A stretch of DNA of 64,000 bases, from positions 62,001-126,000 of the IMG/VR virus record IMGVR_UViG_3300035670_000033, one strand, 5' to 3'. Source of the stretch: a virus. The position numbers were made by a program, and so were the translations under genes. This document shows positions 1 to 7,402 of the stretch, piece after piece. Below the pieces are notes generated by a model that ran no database searches, was not told where the DNA came from, and saw only the letters and a program-made list of their open reading frames with translations. How positions within the stretch are numbered: position 1 is the stretch's first letter; each line of letters opens with the position of its first letter.

Positions 1-164
1 CCTTTGAGTTGAGTCAATTTTTGAAATATGCGTTCGGTGTCTGGTGCGTCGCCTTTTTCTTGTAGGGTTTTTGCTAGTTGTTTTCGTTGTTCTGCTACTA
101 GTGCGAGGAGCCCTTTCATTTGTGGTTCGTTGACATTGAGGGCATATATTTGTCGTTGTCTCAT
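1..164 (-). CDS. Hypothetical protein, 3' end outside the window
   Basis: This reading frame runs leftward off the window edge. Its ATG is at 164, preceded on the minus strand by an AGGAAG ribosome-binding site that overlaps the stop of the upstream nuclease-like gene, so the two are probably translated together. The visible 54 residues begin MRQRQIYALN and are rich in Lys, Gln, Leu and Ala with heptad-like spacing, so a helical protein is likely. I do not recognise the family. Confidence 0.55.
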   Translation of the reverse strand, partial: MRQRQIYALNVNEPQMKGLLALVAEQRKQLAKTLQEKGDAPDTERIFQKLTQLK

Positions 165-175
165 TTTTTGTCTTC

Positions 176-709
176 CTATAGGTGTTTGAGTTGTTGTTCT
201 TTTAGGGTGAGTCTTGGTCCGTAACCGTAGTCGGTTTTTTGGGCGTTTGCAAAAAAATGTTCGCGGGTTGTTCCGCCGATTATTTGGAATTGGGTGTTTG
301 TGCCGATGTTTTCCCATTGGTTTTTGGGTTGGTTGCACCATACAACTATGCATTGTTCGGTGTCTGGTTTCCATAAACCGTATTTGCAGTGTTGGGGGTC
401 GTTGATGATCAGGTCTTTTTGGGATGATGTTTTGATCTCTGTTTTTTTGTTGTTTATGGTGGTGTCAAAGCCGTTGTCTGCGCCTATATAGATTTCCCAA
501 TCTATTTCGGTGTTGTAGTAGCGGGAGATGATTACTTCTCCTGCTTTTCCGAGCATGATGATGCCTTTTTCGGTGGCTCCTGCCGTGTATTTTCGGTCGG
601 TTATTTGGTGTTCGTTTTTGTTTGCTTTGCAGAGGTCGGTGAATCTGCGTAGTTGTAGTACTTCTCGGGCGGTGAGGTGCATCAACGGATATTTAGTAGC
701 GGTTTCCAT
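176..709 (-). CDS. PD-(D/E)XK nuclease-like protein, possible restriction endonuclease
   Basis: The protein is 177 residues. Residues 76-96 carry a PD-(D/E)XK-type core: Asp82 in a GFD turn, then Glu91-x-Lys93 in the strand TEIKTS, with Glu58 on a preceding helix as a further candidate ligand. Such folds bind Mg2+ and hydrolyse DNA. It ends just before the partial gene at 1-164 and starts 11 nt after the stop of a TSPPY DNA methyltransferase on the same strand. That order suggests a compact restriction-modification pair or a nuclease acting on host DNA that lacks the phage modification. The D/E-x-K pattern is short and could be chance; no target-recognition domain is visible. The family is not identified further. 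Confidence 0.55.
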   Translation of the reverse strand: METATKYPLMHLTAREVLQLRRFTDLCKANKNEHQITDRKYTAGATEKGIIMLGKAGEVIISRYYNTEIDWEIYIGADNGFDTTINNKKTEIKTSSQKDLIINDPQHCKYGLWKPDTEQCIVVWCNQPKNQWENIGTNTQFQIIGGTTREHFFANAQKTDYGYGPRLTLKEQQLKHL

Positions 710-720
710 CGCGTTGTAGT

Positions 721-1440
721 TTATCTAGCGGGGGACTGTTTTGCTATCTCCACATATTTTTCGTCTAGGTCGTATCCGATATATTTTCTGCCTAGTTTTT
801 GGGCTGTTGTTGTGGTTGTCCCTATCCCATTGAAGGGGTCTAGGACGATGTCGTCGGGTTGTGTGGTGAGGAGGATGCAGTTTTCTACTAGTTGTGTTGG
901 GAATGGTGCGGGGTGGATTGTTTGCCGTTGTGGTGATATGTCCCATATTTCGCCAAGATATTTGGGGTCTATGTTGTCACGGAATGTTTTCGGCTTGTCT
1001 TTGGATAGCCAGTAGATGTGTTCGGTGTTTGGGAGCAGGTGGTCTTTGCGTATGTTCGGACTGTTTTTGCGGTTCCATATGATCAGTTGATAGATGTGTG
1101 CGTTTGTTTTGTGAATAAATTCGGTGGGTAGCCGTGCTTGGTTGTTGTGTCGGCGTGGTTTGTGGTTAAAAAAGATGGATCCGTCGGGGGTGATCACTCG
1201 GTGTAGTTCGTTGATTATTTCTATAATCCACTCTTGATACATTTTTTCTGGCATGTTGTCGTGGTATTCGTTGTAGTCAATATTGTGTTTTTGCCAGATT
1301 TGGTTGCTGTTTTGTGTTTTGCCGTTTTGGATACCTTTTTTGTTGTATGGCGGGGATGTGACAACGGTGTTTATTGTGTTGTCTGAAAGTTTTTTGAGTT
1401 CTTGTAGGGCGTCACCACATTTTATGATGTCTGTTTCCAC
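721..1440 (-). CDS. DNA methyltransferase, TSPPY class (N6-adenine or N4-cytosine)
   Basis: The 239-residue protein has the catalytic motif IV as TSPPY at residues 28-32 and the AdoMet-binding motif I near the C-terminus (DPFNGIGTT, about residues 196-204), followed by the GRKYIGYDLDEKYVEIA segment typical of this class. The motif order IV before I makes it a beta-class amino-methyltransferase that methylates exocyclic amines in DNA. Translation starts at GTG 1440, with no good ribosome-binding site but a TAAACT box 7 nt upstream. It lies directly upstream of the nuclease-like gene at 176-709, so it may protect phage DNA from that enzyme or from host restriction. The target sequence cannot be read from the protein. 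Confidence 0.88.
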   Translation of the reverse strand: METDIIKCGDALQELKKLSDNTINTVVTSPPYNKKGIQNGKTQNSNQIWQKHNIDYNEYHDNMPEKMYQEWIIEIINELHRVITPDGSIFFNHKPRRHNNQARLPTEFIHKTNAHIYQLIIWNRKNSPNIRKDHLLPNTEHIYWLSKDKPKTFRDNIDPKYLGEIWDISPQRQTIHPAPFPTQLVENCILLTTQPDDIVLDPFNGIGTTTTTAQKLGRKYIGYDLDEKYVEIAKQSPAR

Positions 1441-1450
1441 GCTGTTTAGT

Positions 1451-1909
1451 TTATCCAGCCTTGGACTGTTTTGCCTTACTTCCTAGCAACCCATTTATTC
1501 GTGCTAGTCGGCGTTGTTCTTTTTCTTGTTGTTCGCGTTTGGCTCTTCCAACATACATGAGTGCGTGTTCACCGCTTAACGTTATTTTGTACATGTTTTT
1601 GACATTAAAGTTCTGTGGGTCGTATGGTGCTTCTAGTTTTGTGATGTACCCAACTTTTGTTAAATGTTGTAGTGATGCATCTATTCGTGTTGGGTTCATT
1701 GCGTTTAAACAGAATTTGCGATAGTCGGGAACGGTGAATGGTTTTTTTCCTCTGAATTTTGCGTATGACAAAATTTTGTATGGGCTTTCCCCGTATTTCA
1801 GGAAGTTGGTTGGTTTTGTTAACGGTGTTTGTTTTATTCCCGATTTTTGTGATCTTTTTGAGTTGCGTCGTGCTTTTTGCGGTTCAGTTTTTTCGGGTTG
1901 TGTGTTCAT
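1451..1909 (-). CDS. Winged-helix-like DNA-binding protein
   Basis: From ATG 1909 the protein is 152 residues. An N-terminal basic, disordered stretch is followed by a segment (about residues 45-115) that reads as a winged helix: helices around SPYKILSYAKFRG and YRKFCLNAMNPTRIDASLQHLTKVGYI, then a beta-wing ending MYKITLSGEHALMYVG. The C-terminal tail is a charged helix (KREQQEKEQRRLARI). An upstream in-frame start at 1957 would overlap the divergent gene at 1946. I prefer 1909 because a TATATT -10 box lies 7 nt before it, the arrangement seen at other leaderless starts here. It precedes the methyltransferase and nuclease genes and could regulate them; that role is inferred from position only. 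Confidence 0.6.
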   Translation of the reverse strand: MNTQPEKTEPQKARRNSKRSQKSGIKQTPLTKPTNFLKYGESPYKILSYAKFRGKKPFTVPDYRKFCLNAMNPTRIDASLQHLTKVGYITKLEAPYDPQNFNVKNMYKITLSGEHALMYVGRAKREQQEKEQRRLARINGLLGSKAKQSKAG

Positions 1910-1916
1910 CGCTGTT

Positions 1917-1922
1917 AATATA
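1917..1922 (-). promoter_or_regulatory. Candidate -10 box of a leaderless transcript (TATATT)
   Basis: On the minus strand TATATT is followed by 7 nt and then the ATG at 1909. No convincing Shine-Dalgarno sequence lies in between. The layout matches the TANNNT plus 5-7 nt plus start-codon arrangement at other transcription units in this window. No clear -35 box is seen. Confidence 0.35.
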
Positions 1923-1945
1923 TCTTCACCGATTGGAGGGCGCTT

Positions 1946-2206
1946 ATGAAAAGGCAAAAAAATCCCAAAAAACGTTCAGTGAACAAAAGTGATGTTTCGG
2001 TGAATCGTCTCGGGTCTAGTATAAAAGTTTCTCGCGATTTCAGACCGTGGATGATCAAGCGTGGTTTATCTGAGGCTGAGGTTATTGATTTTTTGTGTGA
2101 TGCGCGTGACGCGATGGATCCTGACGCAAACTACATTATGATGATGCTTGACAGTCATTCTCTTGAAGAGTTGATTGTTGAGGGTTTGATTAGAATTGAA
2201 GACTAA
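1946..2206 (+). CDS. Small hypothetical protein
   Basis: An 86-residue protein starting at ATG 1946 with a TGGAGG ribosome-binding site about 7 nt upstream. The first 25 residues are Lys/Arg/Asn-rich. The rest predicts as two or three short helices (SEAEVIDFLCDARDAMD and HSLEELIVEGLIRIED). It diverges from the winged-helix gene and overlaps the ParB-like gene tail to tail by 4 nt. I do not recognise the family. Confidence 0.6.
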   Translation: MKRQKNPKKRSVNKSDVSVNRLGSSIKVSRDFRPWMIKRGLSEAEVIDFLCDARDAMDPDANYIMMMLDSHSLEELIVEGLIRIED

Positions 2207-2976
2207 TAGTTGGCGTGTGCGTCAACAAAATTTAGTACTCGTTCTGCTGTTGTCTCACCGTCTGTACCGGGATCGCTTTTTAGCCAGCGAATAAAGTCAT
2301 ACCATTTGCGCTGTTGGTCAGGGCTGTCAAATACGAGCGTGTATTGAACGATCGTTTTGGATCCGTTCGCTACTACTGATGGCGCACCTTGAGTTACTGC
2401 TTGGTGTGTGTCGGTTCCTTGTGGTGCGTTGAGAACTGTTTCTCCGCTTTCAAGTTGGACGCTCACGGCTTGTGGAGCCCTATTTTCCTCTTGTGTTAAT
2501 GGTGTTATTGGCTGTATTACGGGAGCCTCATACGGTGCGTCGTCTTCTTGGTAGTAGTCGCCTTCCATGGCGGCTAAATCAAATTCATCCCAACCGAGGG
2601 CATCAATAAGGTTGTCGTATTGTTCGCCTACTTCTCCTAGAAGTTCAAAAAGCATGTTGCTGTCTGTGGTGCCAAGTTCGTTTGTACGGTTGTCTGCTAA
2701 CGCATAGGCGATTGCGCTTTCGGTGTCACCTTGGAATTTTACGCATGCGATTGTTTCCCAGCCAAGTTTTTTTGCTGCTTCGTATTGGTGGTTTCCCGCA
2801 ATGATTGTTGATGTTCCGTCAGGGTTGTCTTTAATTACGATCGGTTTTACTTGCCCGAATTCTCGGTATGACGCAACGATCGCGTCAATGTTTCCTTTGC
2901 GTGGGTTGTTTTCTAGGTGCACAAGTTTTTCTAGCGGTGTTGCTAGGTGTTCTATGCTTTTATGGATACCAGACAT
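2203..2976 (-). CDS. ParB/Spo0J-like nuclease-fold protein
   Basis: The protein is 257 residues. The N-terminal half is a ParB-type (ParB/sulfiredoxin superfamily) domain: LENNPRKGNIDAIVASYREFG, then GQVKPIVIKDN, then the core loop AGNHQYEAAKKLGW in place of the canonical GERR box, then ADNRTNELG. The GNHxYEAA form is typical of phage ParB-like proteins associated with DNA modification or replication rather than chromosome partition. Residues 135 to the end are acidic and low-complexity, followed by a short ordered C-terminus. It is the last gene of a minus-strand run with a RuvC-like resolvase and a 114-residue protein, so a role in DNA processing is likely. No partner ParA is present, which argues against plasmid partition. 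Confidence 0.8.
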   Translation of the reverse strand: MSGIHKSIEHLATPLEKLVHLENNPRKGNIDAIVASYREFGQVKPIVIKDNPDGTSTIIAGNHQYEAAKKLGWETIACVKFQGDTESAIAYALADNRTNELGTTDSNMLFELLGEVGEQYDNLIDALGWDEFDLAAMEGDYYQEDDAPYEAPVIQPITPLTQEENRAPQAVSVQLESGETVLNAPQGTDTHQAVTQGAPSVVANGSKTIVQYTLVFDSPDQQRKWYDFIRWLKSDPGTDGETTAERVLNFVDAHANY

Positions 2977-3321
2977 TTATGCTCCTGTTTGTATGCGAAC
3001 ATTGGCGTTCAGTGTCCTCAGTGCGTCTAAGGATGTTCGCACGGTCAAAAGTTTTTCTCGTTTAGATTTAACTAACGCTTCGCTAATCTTATACGAGTAC
3101 GCCTCGTCCGAAAGTTTGTAGTCCGCCCATGCTTCGCGTTCTTTGATGCTTCCTTTGGCGGCTAGATACTCTTTAGCCCAATTGCCTTTCATGAGCGCAT
3201 CTTTTTTCGCTGCGTCCACAGCAAGAACTTCAAAGGCTTCTGTTTCGTCTTCAAGTATGCCTAGTAATCGCATGATTTCTGATTCAATTTCCACTTGGGA
3301 TATTGGTTGTGACCTAGCCAT
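2977..3321 (-). CDS. Hypothetical helical protein between resolvase and ParB-like genes
   Basis: A 114-residue, mainly alpha-helical charged protein. It abuts the ParB-like gene without a gap and its start overlaps the end of the RuvC-like gene by 8 nt, which implies translational coupling. Long helices are evident at residues 8-40 and 50-95, with many Lys, Glu and Ala. The context suggests a DNA-metabolism accessory protein, but no motif supports a specific function. Confidence 0.65.
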   Translation of the reverse strand: MARSQPISQVEIESEIMRLLGILEDETEAFEVLAVDAAKKDALMKGNWAKEYLAAKGSIKEREAWADYKLSDEAYSYKISEALVKSKREKLLTVRTSLDALRTLNANVRIQTGA

Positions 3322-3841
3322 TTTGTTCTCCTGTTATCGCAGTAAAGTCGCATTTTTTGAGCGCTGAAACCTGATCTTCGTTCCAATCGTATTGCGATAA
3401 TCCCAAATAAGTAAGTGTCATTTGTTCAAGAATCCAAGCATCACATCTGTCATTGCCATCACCGCCAGACCAGATTATCCCCGTTTTCGCAGAGATTGCT
3501 GACATCACTTCTGATTTACCTGAGTTTCCTTTTCCCGTAGCGAATTTGGCTCTACACGTTGGTGGTATGACAACTACAGGGATCCCTGTTTCTCGTAAAG
3601 CAACCCTGACAACACCGCCTAGTTCACCGATGGAATGTGCTTGAGAGTGCCTTGAGGCGTATGAGTAACCTTCTATGGCAACAATTTTTACTTCAGCCTC
3701 TTGGGCGAGTTTCATGATTTCGTTTCGTATTTCTAAAAGTCTCTCAGATCCTCTGTTTTTGGATTTTATGCTCGTTGTCAACCCTCCGATACTCACCCCC
3801 GTACTAGTGAGGGAGAGATCTAAACCCATGATATTCGCCAT
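3314..3841 (-). CDS. RuvC-like Holliday junction resolvase
   Basis: The 175-residue protein has the RuvC/RNase H-fold acidic set: Asp8 in the first strand (IMGLDLSLTSTG), Glu57 in the strand IVAIEGYSYA, and Asp131/Asp134 in the C-terminal helix GNDRCDAW. The length matches bacterial RuvC and phage relatives. The family resolves four-way DNA junctions and debranches DNA before packaging. It is the first gene of a minus-strand unit with a 114-residue protein and a ParB-like protein. Translation begins at ATG 3841, 7 nt after a TAACCT box and with no ribosome-binding site, so the mRNA may be leaderless. Confidence 0.85.
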   Translation of the reverse strand: MANIMGLDLSLTSTGVSIGGLTTSIKSKNRGSERLLEIRNEIMKLAQEAEVKIVAIEGYSYASRHSQAHSIGELGGVVRVALRETGIPVVVIPPTCRAKFATGKGNSGKSEVMSAISAKTGIIWSGGDGNDRCDAWILEQMTLTYLGLSQYDWNEDQVSALKKCDFTAITGEQNG

Positions 3842-3848
3842 ATTTTTT

Positions 3849-3876
3849 AGGTTACTACAGTTTTTTGCACTAATAT
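3849..3876. promoter_or_regulatory. Divergent pair of -10 boxes in a 41-nt intergenic region
   Basis: The space between the resolvase start (minus) and the next plus-strand gene is only 41 nt. On the minus strand TAACCT (3849-3854) lies 7 nt before ATG 3841. On the plus strand TAATAT (3871-3876) lies 6 nt before GTG 3883. Neither gene has a Shine-Dalgarno sequence. Both sides therefore look like leaderless promoters, back to back and overlapping in their upstream regions. -35 boxes are weak. Confidence 0.45.
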
Positions 3877-3882
3877 CTATAT

Positions 3883-4317
3883 GTGGTTAACAAAAAATCT
3901 GCACCTCAAAAACTTGTTGTTTCTATTGAACGGCAAGGAGCGTGGGGAGATGTTTCCTATTATCACAAACTTGAATGCGGTCATATTGAGGTTCGTAAGA
4001 GGGCTTCAACAGCACCACAAATCGCGTGTACATGGTGTGTGATCGGTGAGGAAAAAGGCAGGGAACTCAAGGCGTTAACGATAGTTCAGCCACCAACTCT
4101 TGAGGAGGTGTGGGATTTTTATGATGATTCAATTAACGAAGAAGTAAATGTTGCTCAACTTCGGGCTGGTATTGCAAGTTCTATAGGTTGTCCACAGGAC
4201 AGTGTTGAGGTTGTGTCCGAGGTCGGTGAGGACAATATTCTCCGTGTGAACTATGTGACAGTTTTTTTGGATATTGAACTCGCAAAGAAAATTGGAAAAT
4301 ACGAGAAAAACATTTGA
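3883..4317 (+). CDS. Small zinc-ribbon-like hypothetical protein
   Basis: A 144-residue protein starting at GTG 3883, immediately after a leaderless-type -10 box. Residues 25-55 contain a Cys-Gly-His followed about 15 residues later by Cys-x-x-Cys (ECGHIEV ... IACTWC), a probable zinc-binding knuckle. The second half is acidic and lacks recognisable motifs. It is the first gene of the plus-strand unit with WhiB and the primase-helicase. Confidence 0.6.
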   Translation: MVNKKSAPQKLVVSIERQGAWGDVSYYHKLECGHIEVRKRASTAPQIACTWCVIGEEKGRELKALTIVQPPTLEEVWDFYDDSINEEVNVAQLRAGIASSIGCPQDSVEVVSEVGEDNILRVNYVTVFLDIELAKKIGKYEKNI

Positions 4318-4384
4318 ACTGCGAGACAGCGGTTGTAGTGTTTGGCAAACAATAAACGACTTAAAAGTCAACTCGGGGGGGATT

Positions 4385-4738
4385 TTGGACACTCAAGATA
4401 TAAGCGACTTTTTTGATACAAGCAAAGCCGCGTGCAAGGGCAAGGACATTACTTTGTTCTACCCAAATCTTCCAGCAGGTCAGCATCGTAAAGATGTTGA
4501 AACGGCGAAACAGATGTGCAGTGAATGCGAGGTTATTGAAGGTTGTTTGGATTATTCTCTTCGTTACGAACCACTTGGGGTTTGGGGTGGTAAAAGTGAA
4601 ACCGAAAGAGAAATTTTGAGACGACAAAGGAAAATAACTTTGCCACTTGACCGAAGAGCATCACCTGCTGTAAGAAGATCGGTGAATGCTGGAAGAGTGC
4701 AGAGAATTATTAATAGATTAGACTCAGCGAATGAGTAA
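4385..4738 (+). CDS. whiB: WhiB-family iron-sulfur transcriptional regulator
   Basis: From TTG 4385 the protein is 117 residues. Cys17, Cys45, Cys48 and Cys54 make the C-x27-C-x2-C-x5-C set that binds a 4Fe-4S cluster in WhiB proteins, followed by the GVWGG turn (residues 65-69) and a basic C-terminal tail for DNA binding. WhiB proteins bind region 4 of the housekeeping sigma factor; phage versions can redirect or repress host transcription. A start 111 nt upstream (TTG 4274) is open but lies inside the previous gene. TTG 4385 has a run of G residues as ribosome-binding site 4 nt upstream, so I chose it. Its stop overlaps the primase-helicase start. The family marks an actinobacterial host. 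Confidence 0.9.
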   Translation: MDTQDISDFFDTSKAACKGKDITLFYPNLPAGQHRKDVETAKQMCSECEVIEGCLDYSLRYEPLGVWGGKSETEREILRRQRKITLPLDRRASPAVRRSVNAGRVQRIINRLDSANE

Positions 4739-6485
4739 TGTTTCTGTCCCACAGCATGTTGACAGGTTTCTTTCAAGGCTGAACGGTGTTCGCCCAACTA
4801 GTAACGGTTGGGAGGCTCGTTGCCCATGCCGCAACGATGACAATAACCCATCGCTTTCTGTCGGATTGGGTAACGAAGACAAAATTTTACTTACATGCCA
4901 TCGCGGTCAGGGTTGCTCTGTTGATCAGGTGTGTCAGTCGGTTGGTTTGAAATTGGCTGATCTTTATCCCGAGAAAAAAGAAGAACGAAAACTTTCACTA
5001 GTTGCTACATACGATTATCGCGACGAAAACGGAAAACTACTTTTTCAAAAACAGCGGTTCGTTGATCAGTGGGGGAAGAAAACTTTCCGACAGAGACGAC
5101 CCGACCCTGCAAATAAGGGTAAATACATTTTTTCCTTGGATGACACACCAAAAGTTTTGTATCGCTTGCCTGATGTTCTTCACGCCAAAAACAATGGGGA
5201 AGTAATTTGGCTCGTTGAAGGTGAAAAAGATGCAGACAATATGGTCGCCTTGGGCTTTTGTGCCACCACACCACCTAATGGTGCGGGTAAATGGCTTGAC
5301 ATACATACGCGCGCCTTGGAGGGCGCACAGGTATGGATTATTGCGGATAACGACAGTGTTGGCAGAGACCACGCCAAAATGGTCACCAAGACTTTGGAAC
5401 AAAATGGTTGCACAGTCGTTAGTTGGGTTCCACCGAATAACTTTAAGGATGTATCTGAACTTTTGGGTGCTGGTGGAACAATTGATGATCTAGTTGAAAT
5501 GAAAGACGCTGAGCCTTTGGCTGACATAGTTCAGCATGAGGAAGAGGAACAGCAAACAGATGCGATTGTTGAAGCGACAACGCCGTTGGTTGCGCTTGCA
5601 GAGAGACTTAATTCTTTGTTGATCAGGGAGGACATTTCCGAGAATGTTCGTCTAACGAAAGCATCAATGCTCATCGGTTCCTTTGGTCGTGAAGATGAAA
5701 TTGACAGGGGACGACTCGTCAACTGGTCTGAATTTTTGTTGGAGTCAGAGAACGAAGAATATGATTGGATCATCCCCAATGTTCTTGAACGAGGAGAGCG
5801 TGTAATCGTTGTAGCCGCTGAAGGTGTTGGCAAAACAATGCTTGCAAGACAGGTCGCGATTTGTAGTTCATTTGGCATCAACCCTTTCACTATGTCGCGC
5901 ATGAAGCCGATAAGAACTTTAACTATTGACCTTGAAAACCCTGAGCGAATTATTAGAAGAACATCTGCAAATATTATGGGCGCAGCACGCCATCTCGGAT
6001 ATTTGGATGGTGAACCTGAATGCCATATTTTGATCAAACCGTCAGGTGTTGATTTGATGCGTCCGTCGGATAGGTCAATTATTGAGGAAGCGGTTGAGAC
6101 CATCAAGCCTGATTTAATTTTGTTGGGTCCTATTTACAAATCTTTTGTTGATCCGGGTGGCAGGACTTCGGAATCAATCACTGTTGAAGTAGCGAAATAT
6201 TTTGACATGTTGCGTGATTATTACAACTGTTCGCTTTGGCTTGAACACCATGCCCCTTTGGGTACATCTTCCTCCACTAGGGATTTGCGACCGTTTGGTT
6301 CTGCCGTGTGGTCGCGCTGGCCGGAGTTTGGTCTGTCTTTGACTCCTGATCCAACGGCTGTGGGGGATTATGTTTATGATGTGCGACATTTCCGTGGCGC
6401 GCGAGATATACGGGAGTTCCCGACTAAAATGAGAAGAGGGAAAATCTTCCCATTTGAAGTTATTGAATTTATGAAAGCATCCTGA
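4731..6485 (+). CDS. Primase-helicase: zinc finger, Toprim and RecA-like ATPase
   Basis: The 584-residue protein is a complete two-function replication enzyme. Cys31, Cys33, Cys56 and Cys62 form an N-terminal zinc finger for template recognition. A Toprim domain follows, with Glu163 in LVEGEKD and Asp206-x-Asp208 in IIADNDS, the metal-binding residues of primer synthesis. The C-terminal half is a RecA/RepA-like ATPase: Walker A AAEGVGKT (residues 362-369), a strand TLTIDLENP, a Walker B-like DLILLGP and a sensor-type LEHHAP. This is the layout of T7 gp4-like or RepA-type phage primase-helicases. It overlaps WhiB by 8 nt and precedes the small-terminase-like gene by 1 nt, so all are co-transcribed. 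No DNA polymerase gene is seen in the window. Confidence 0.9.
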   Translation: MSNVSVPQHVDRFLSRLNGVRPTSNGWEARCPCRNDDNNPSLSVGLGNEDKILLTCHRGQGCSVDQVCQSVGLKLADLYPEKKEERKLSLVATYDYRDENGKLLFQKQRFVDQWGKKTFRQRRPDPANKGKYIFSLDDTPKVLYRLPDVLHAKNNGEVIWLVEGEKDADNMVALGFCATTPPNGAGKWLDIHTRALEGAQVWIIADNDSVGRDHAKMVTKTLEQNGCTVVSWVPPNNFKDVSELLGAGGTIDDLVEMKDAEPLADIVQHEEEEQQTDAIVEATTPLVALAERLNSLLIREDISENVRLTKASMLIGSFGREDEIDRGRLVNWSEFLLESENEEYDWIIPNVLERGERVIVVAAEGVGKTMLARQVAICSSFGINPFTMSRMKPIRTLTIDLENPERIIRRTSANIMGAARHLGYLDGEPECHILIKPSGVDLMRPSDRSIIEEAVETIKPDLILLGPIYKSFVDPGGRTSESITVEVAKYFDMLRDYYNCSLWLEHHAPLGTSSSTRDLRPFGSAVWSRWPEFGLSLTPDPTAVGDYVYDVRHFRGARDIREFPTKMRRGKIFPFEVIEFMKAS

Positions 6486-6486
6486 C

Positions 6487-7137
6487 ATGGCTGAAAAAGG
6501 TTTAACTAGAGAATTCCTTGCCGAGCGTGACTTGCGTATTTTCAAGATGCGTCAGGCTGGTGTGCCAATCGCTGAGATTGCACGAAGGTTCGGGGTTGGC
6601 ACTTCTAATGTTTCTAACTCTATTCGCAGGCAACTTGGCAAGTTGAATCAAGAGGCTCTGCTTGCTTATCCTGAGGTTCTACAGATGGAACTTGAGCGGT
6701 TGGATGCGTTGCAGTCTGCGATCTGGCCGTTAACTCAGCACCGTAAACAGAAAATGGATGACGGCACAGAAGTTTCTATTGAGCCAGATATTAAGGCTGT
6801 TTCTACTGTGCTTTCCATTATTGATCGTCGCGCAAAGTTGCTTGGTATGGAACAAACAAATGTGAATGTTCAAATGGATGTTCGTGACACATCCCCGTTG
6901 CGTGCGGTGCTGGCTGGTGCGCCGGGTGTTGTTCAGGCTGAAAAGTTTGATTCCGAGGCTGAGGCGAAAAAACTTTTGATGTTGATGAGCGATGCGGGGA
7001 TTATGCCTCGTGAAACGATTAAAGAGTTGCTTGGTGATTTGTCTGCGTTGGGTGATGGCGAAGATGATATTCAGGACGCCGAAATAGTTGATGCCGACGA
7101 AACTGCTCTATCACAAAAAGAGATTGACACCATCTAA
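6487..7137 (+). CDS. Putative terminase small subunit
   Basis: A 216-residue protein. The N-terminus is a helix-turn-helix (residues 24-48, VPIAEIARRFGVGTSNVSNSIRRQ). It is followed by a helical segment VLQMELERLDALQSAIWPLT and the SIIDRRAKLLGM box found at this position in many actinophage small terminases. The C-terminus is acidic and probably disordered. Such proteins bind the packaging site and regulate the large subunit. The large terminase lies some 36 kb away at 42755, so the pair is split, which lowers certainty. A replication or transcription regulator is the alternative. Confidence 0.65.
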   Translation: MAEKGLTREFLAERDLRIFKMRQAGVPIAEIARRFGVGTSNVSNSIRRQLGKLNQEALLAYPEVLQMELERLDALQSAIWPLTQHRKQKMDDGTEVSIEPDIKAVSTVLSIIDRRAKLLGMEQTNVNVQMDVRDTSPLRAVLAGAPGVVQAEKFDSEAEAKKLLMLMSDAGIMPRETIKELLGDLSALGDGEDDIQDAEIVDADETALSQKEIDTI

Positions 7138-7197
7138 TTTCATAAAACGATAGTTTCTTGCAGTTGATCGCTTGTAGAGATGGCATCATATATCTCT

Positions 7198-7353
7198 ATG
7201 ATTATCGCACTAATACTCACATTTACAGTTATTGTCTCCACTCATTTGTTCGTCATGGATTCCGTAGACAAGTTCAATGGCTACGGCGACGGTGGAGGAA
7301 GTTACCGCGAATGGATTGAGTTTGAAAAAGAGAAGAATTCAGTAGGTTTCTGA
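7198..7353 (+). CDS. Small single-pass membrane protein
   Basis: A 51-residue reading frame from ATG 7198. The first 19 residues are a continuous hydrophobic helix (MIIALILTFTVIVSTHLFV) and the rest is a Gly-rich turn plus a charged helix (YREWIEFEKEKN). It is followed directly by a terminator hairpin, which supports a real short gene. There is no ribosome-binding site. A 13-nt element, TTGCAGTTGATCG, lies 40 nt before the ATG and recurs 38 nt before the Lys-rich gene at 8118. Confidence 0.55.
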   Translation: MIIALILTFTVIVSTHLFVMDSVDKFNGYGDGGGSYREWIEFEKEKNSVGF

Positions 7354-7384
7354 TTTTGGTTTTATAAATCACACCAAAAATCAG
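7350..7384. terminator. Bidirectional hairpin terminator
   Basis: CTGATTTTGG (7350-7359) pairs with CCAAAAATCAG (7374-7384) apart from one bulged A, with a 14-nt loop and T-rich sequence after it on the plus strand. It lies between a plus-strand gene ending at 7353 and a minus-strand gene ending at 7403, so it can serve both. Confidence 0.6.
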
Positions 7385-7402
7385 GTTTTAGGTTTTCTCC
7401 GA

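Noticed and set aside
2203-2976. ParB-like gene as evidence for a plasmid-like partition system
   Set aside because: No ParA-type ATPase or parS-like repeats are nearby; the GNHxYEAA form and the resolvase neighbour fit a phage DNA-processing role better.
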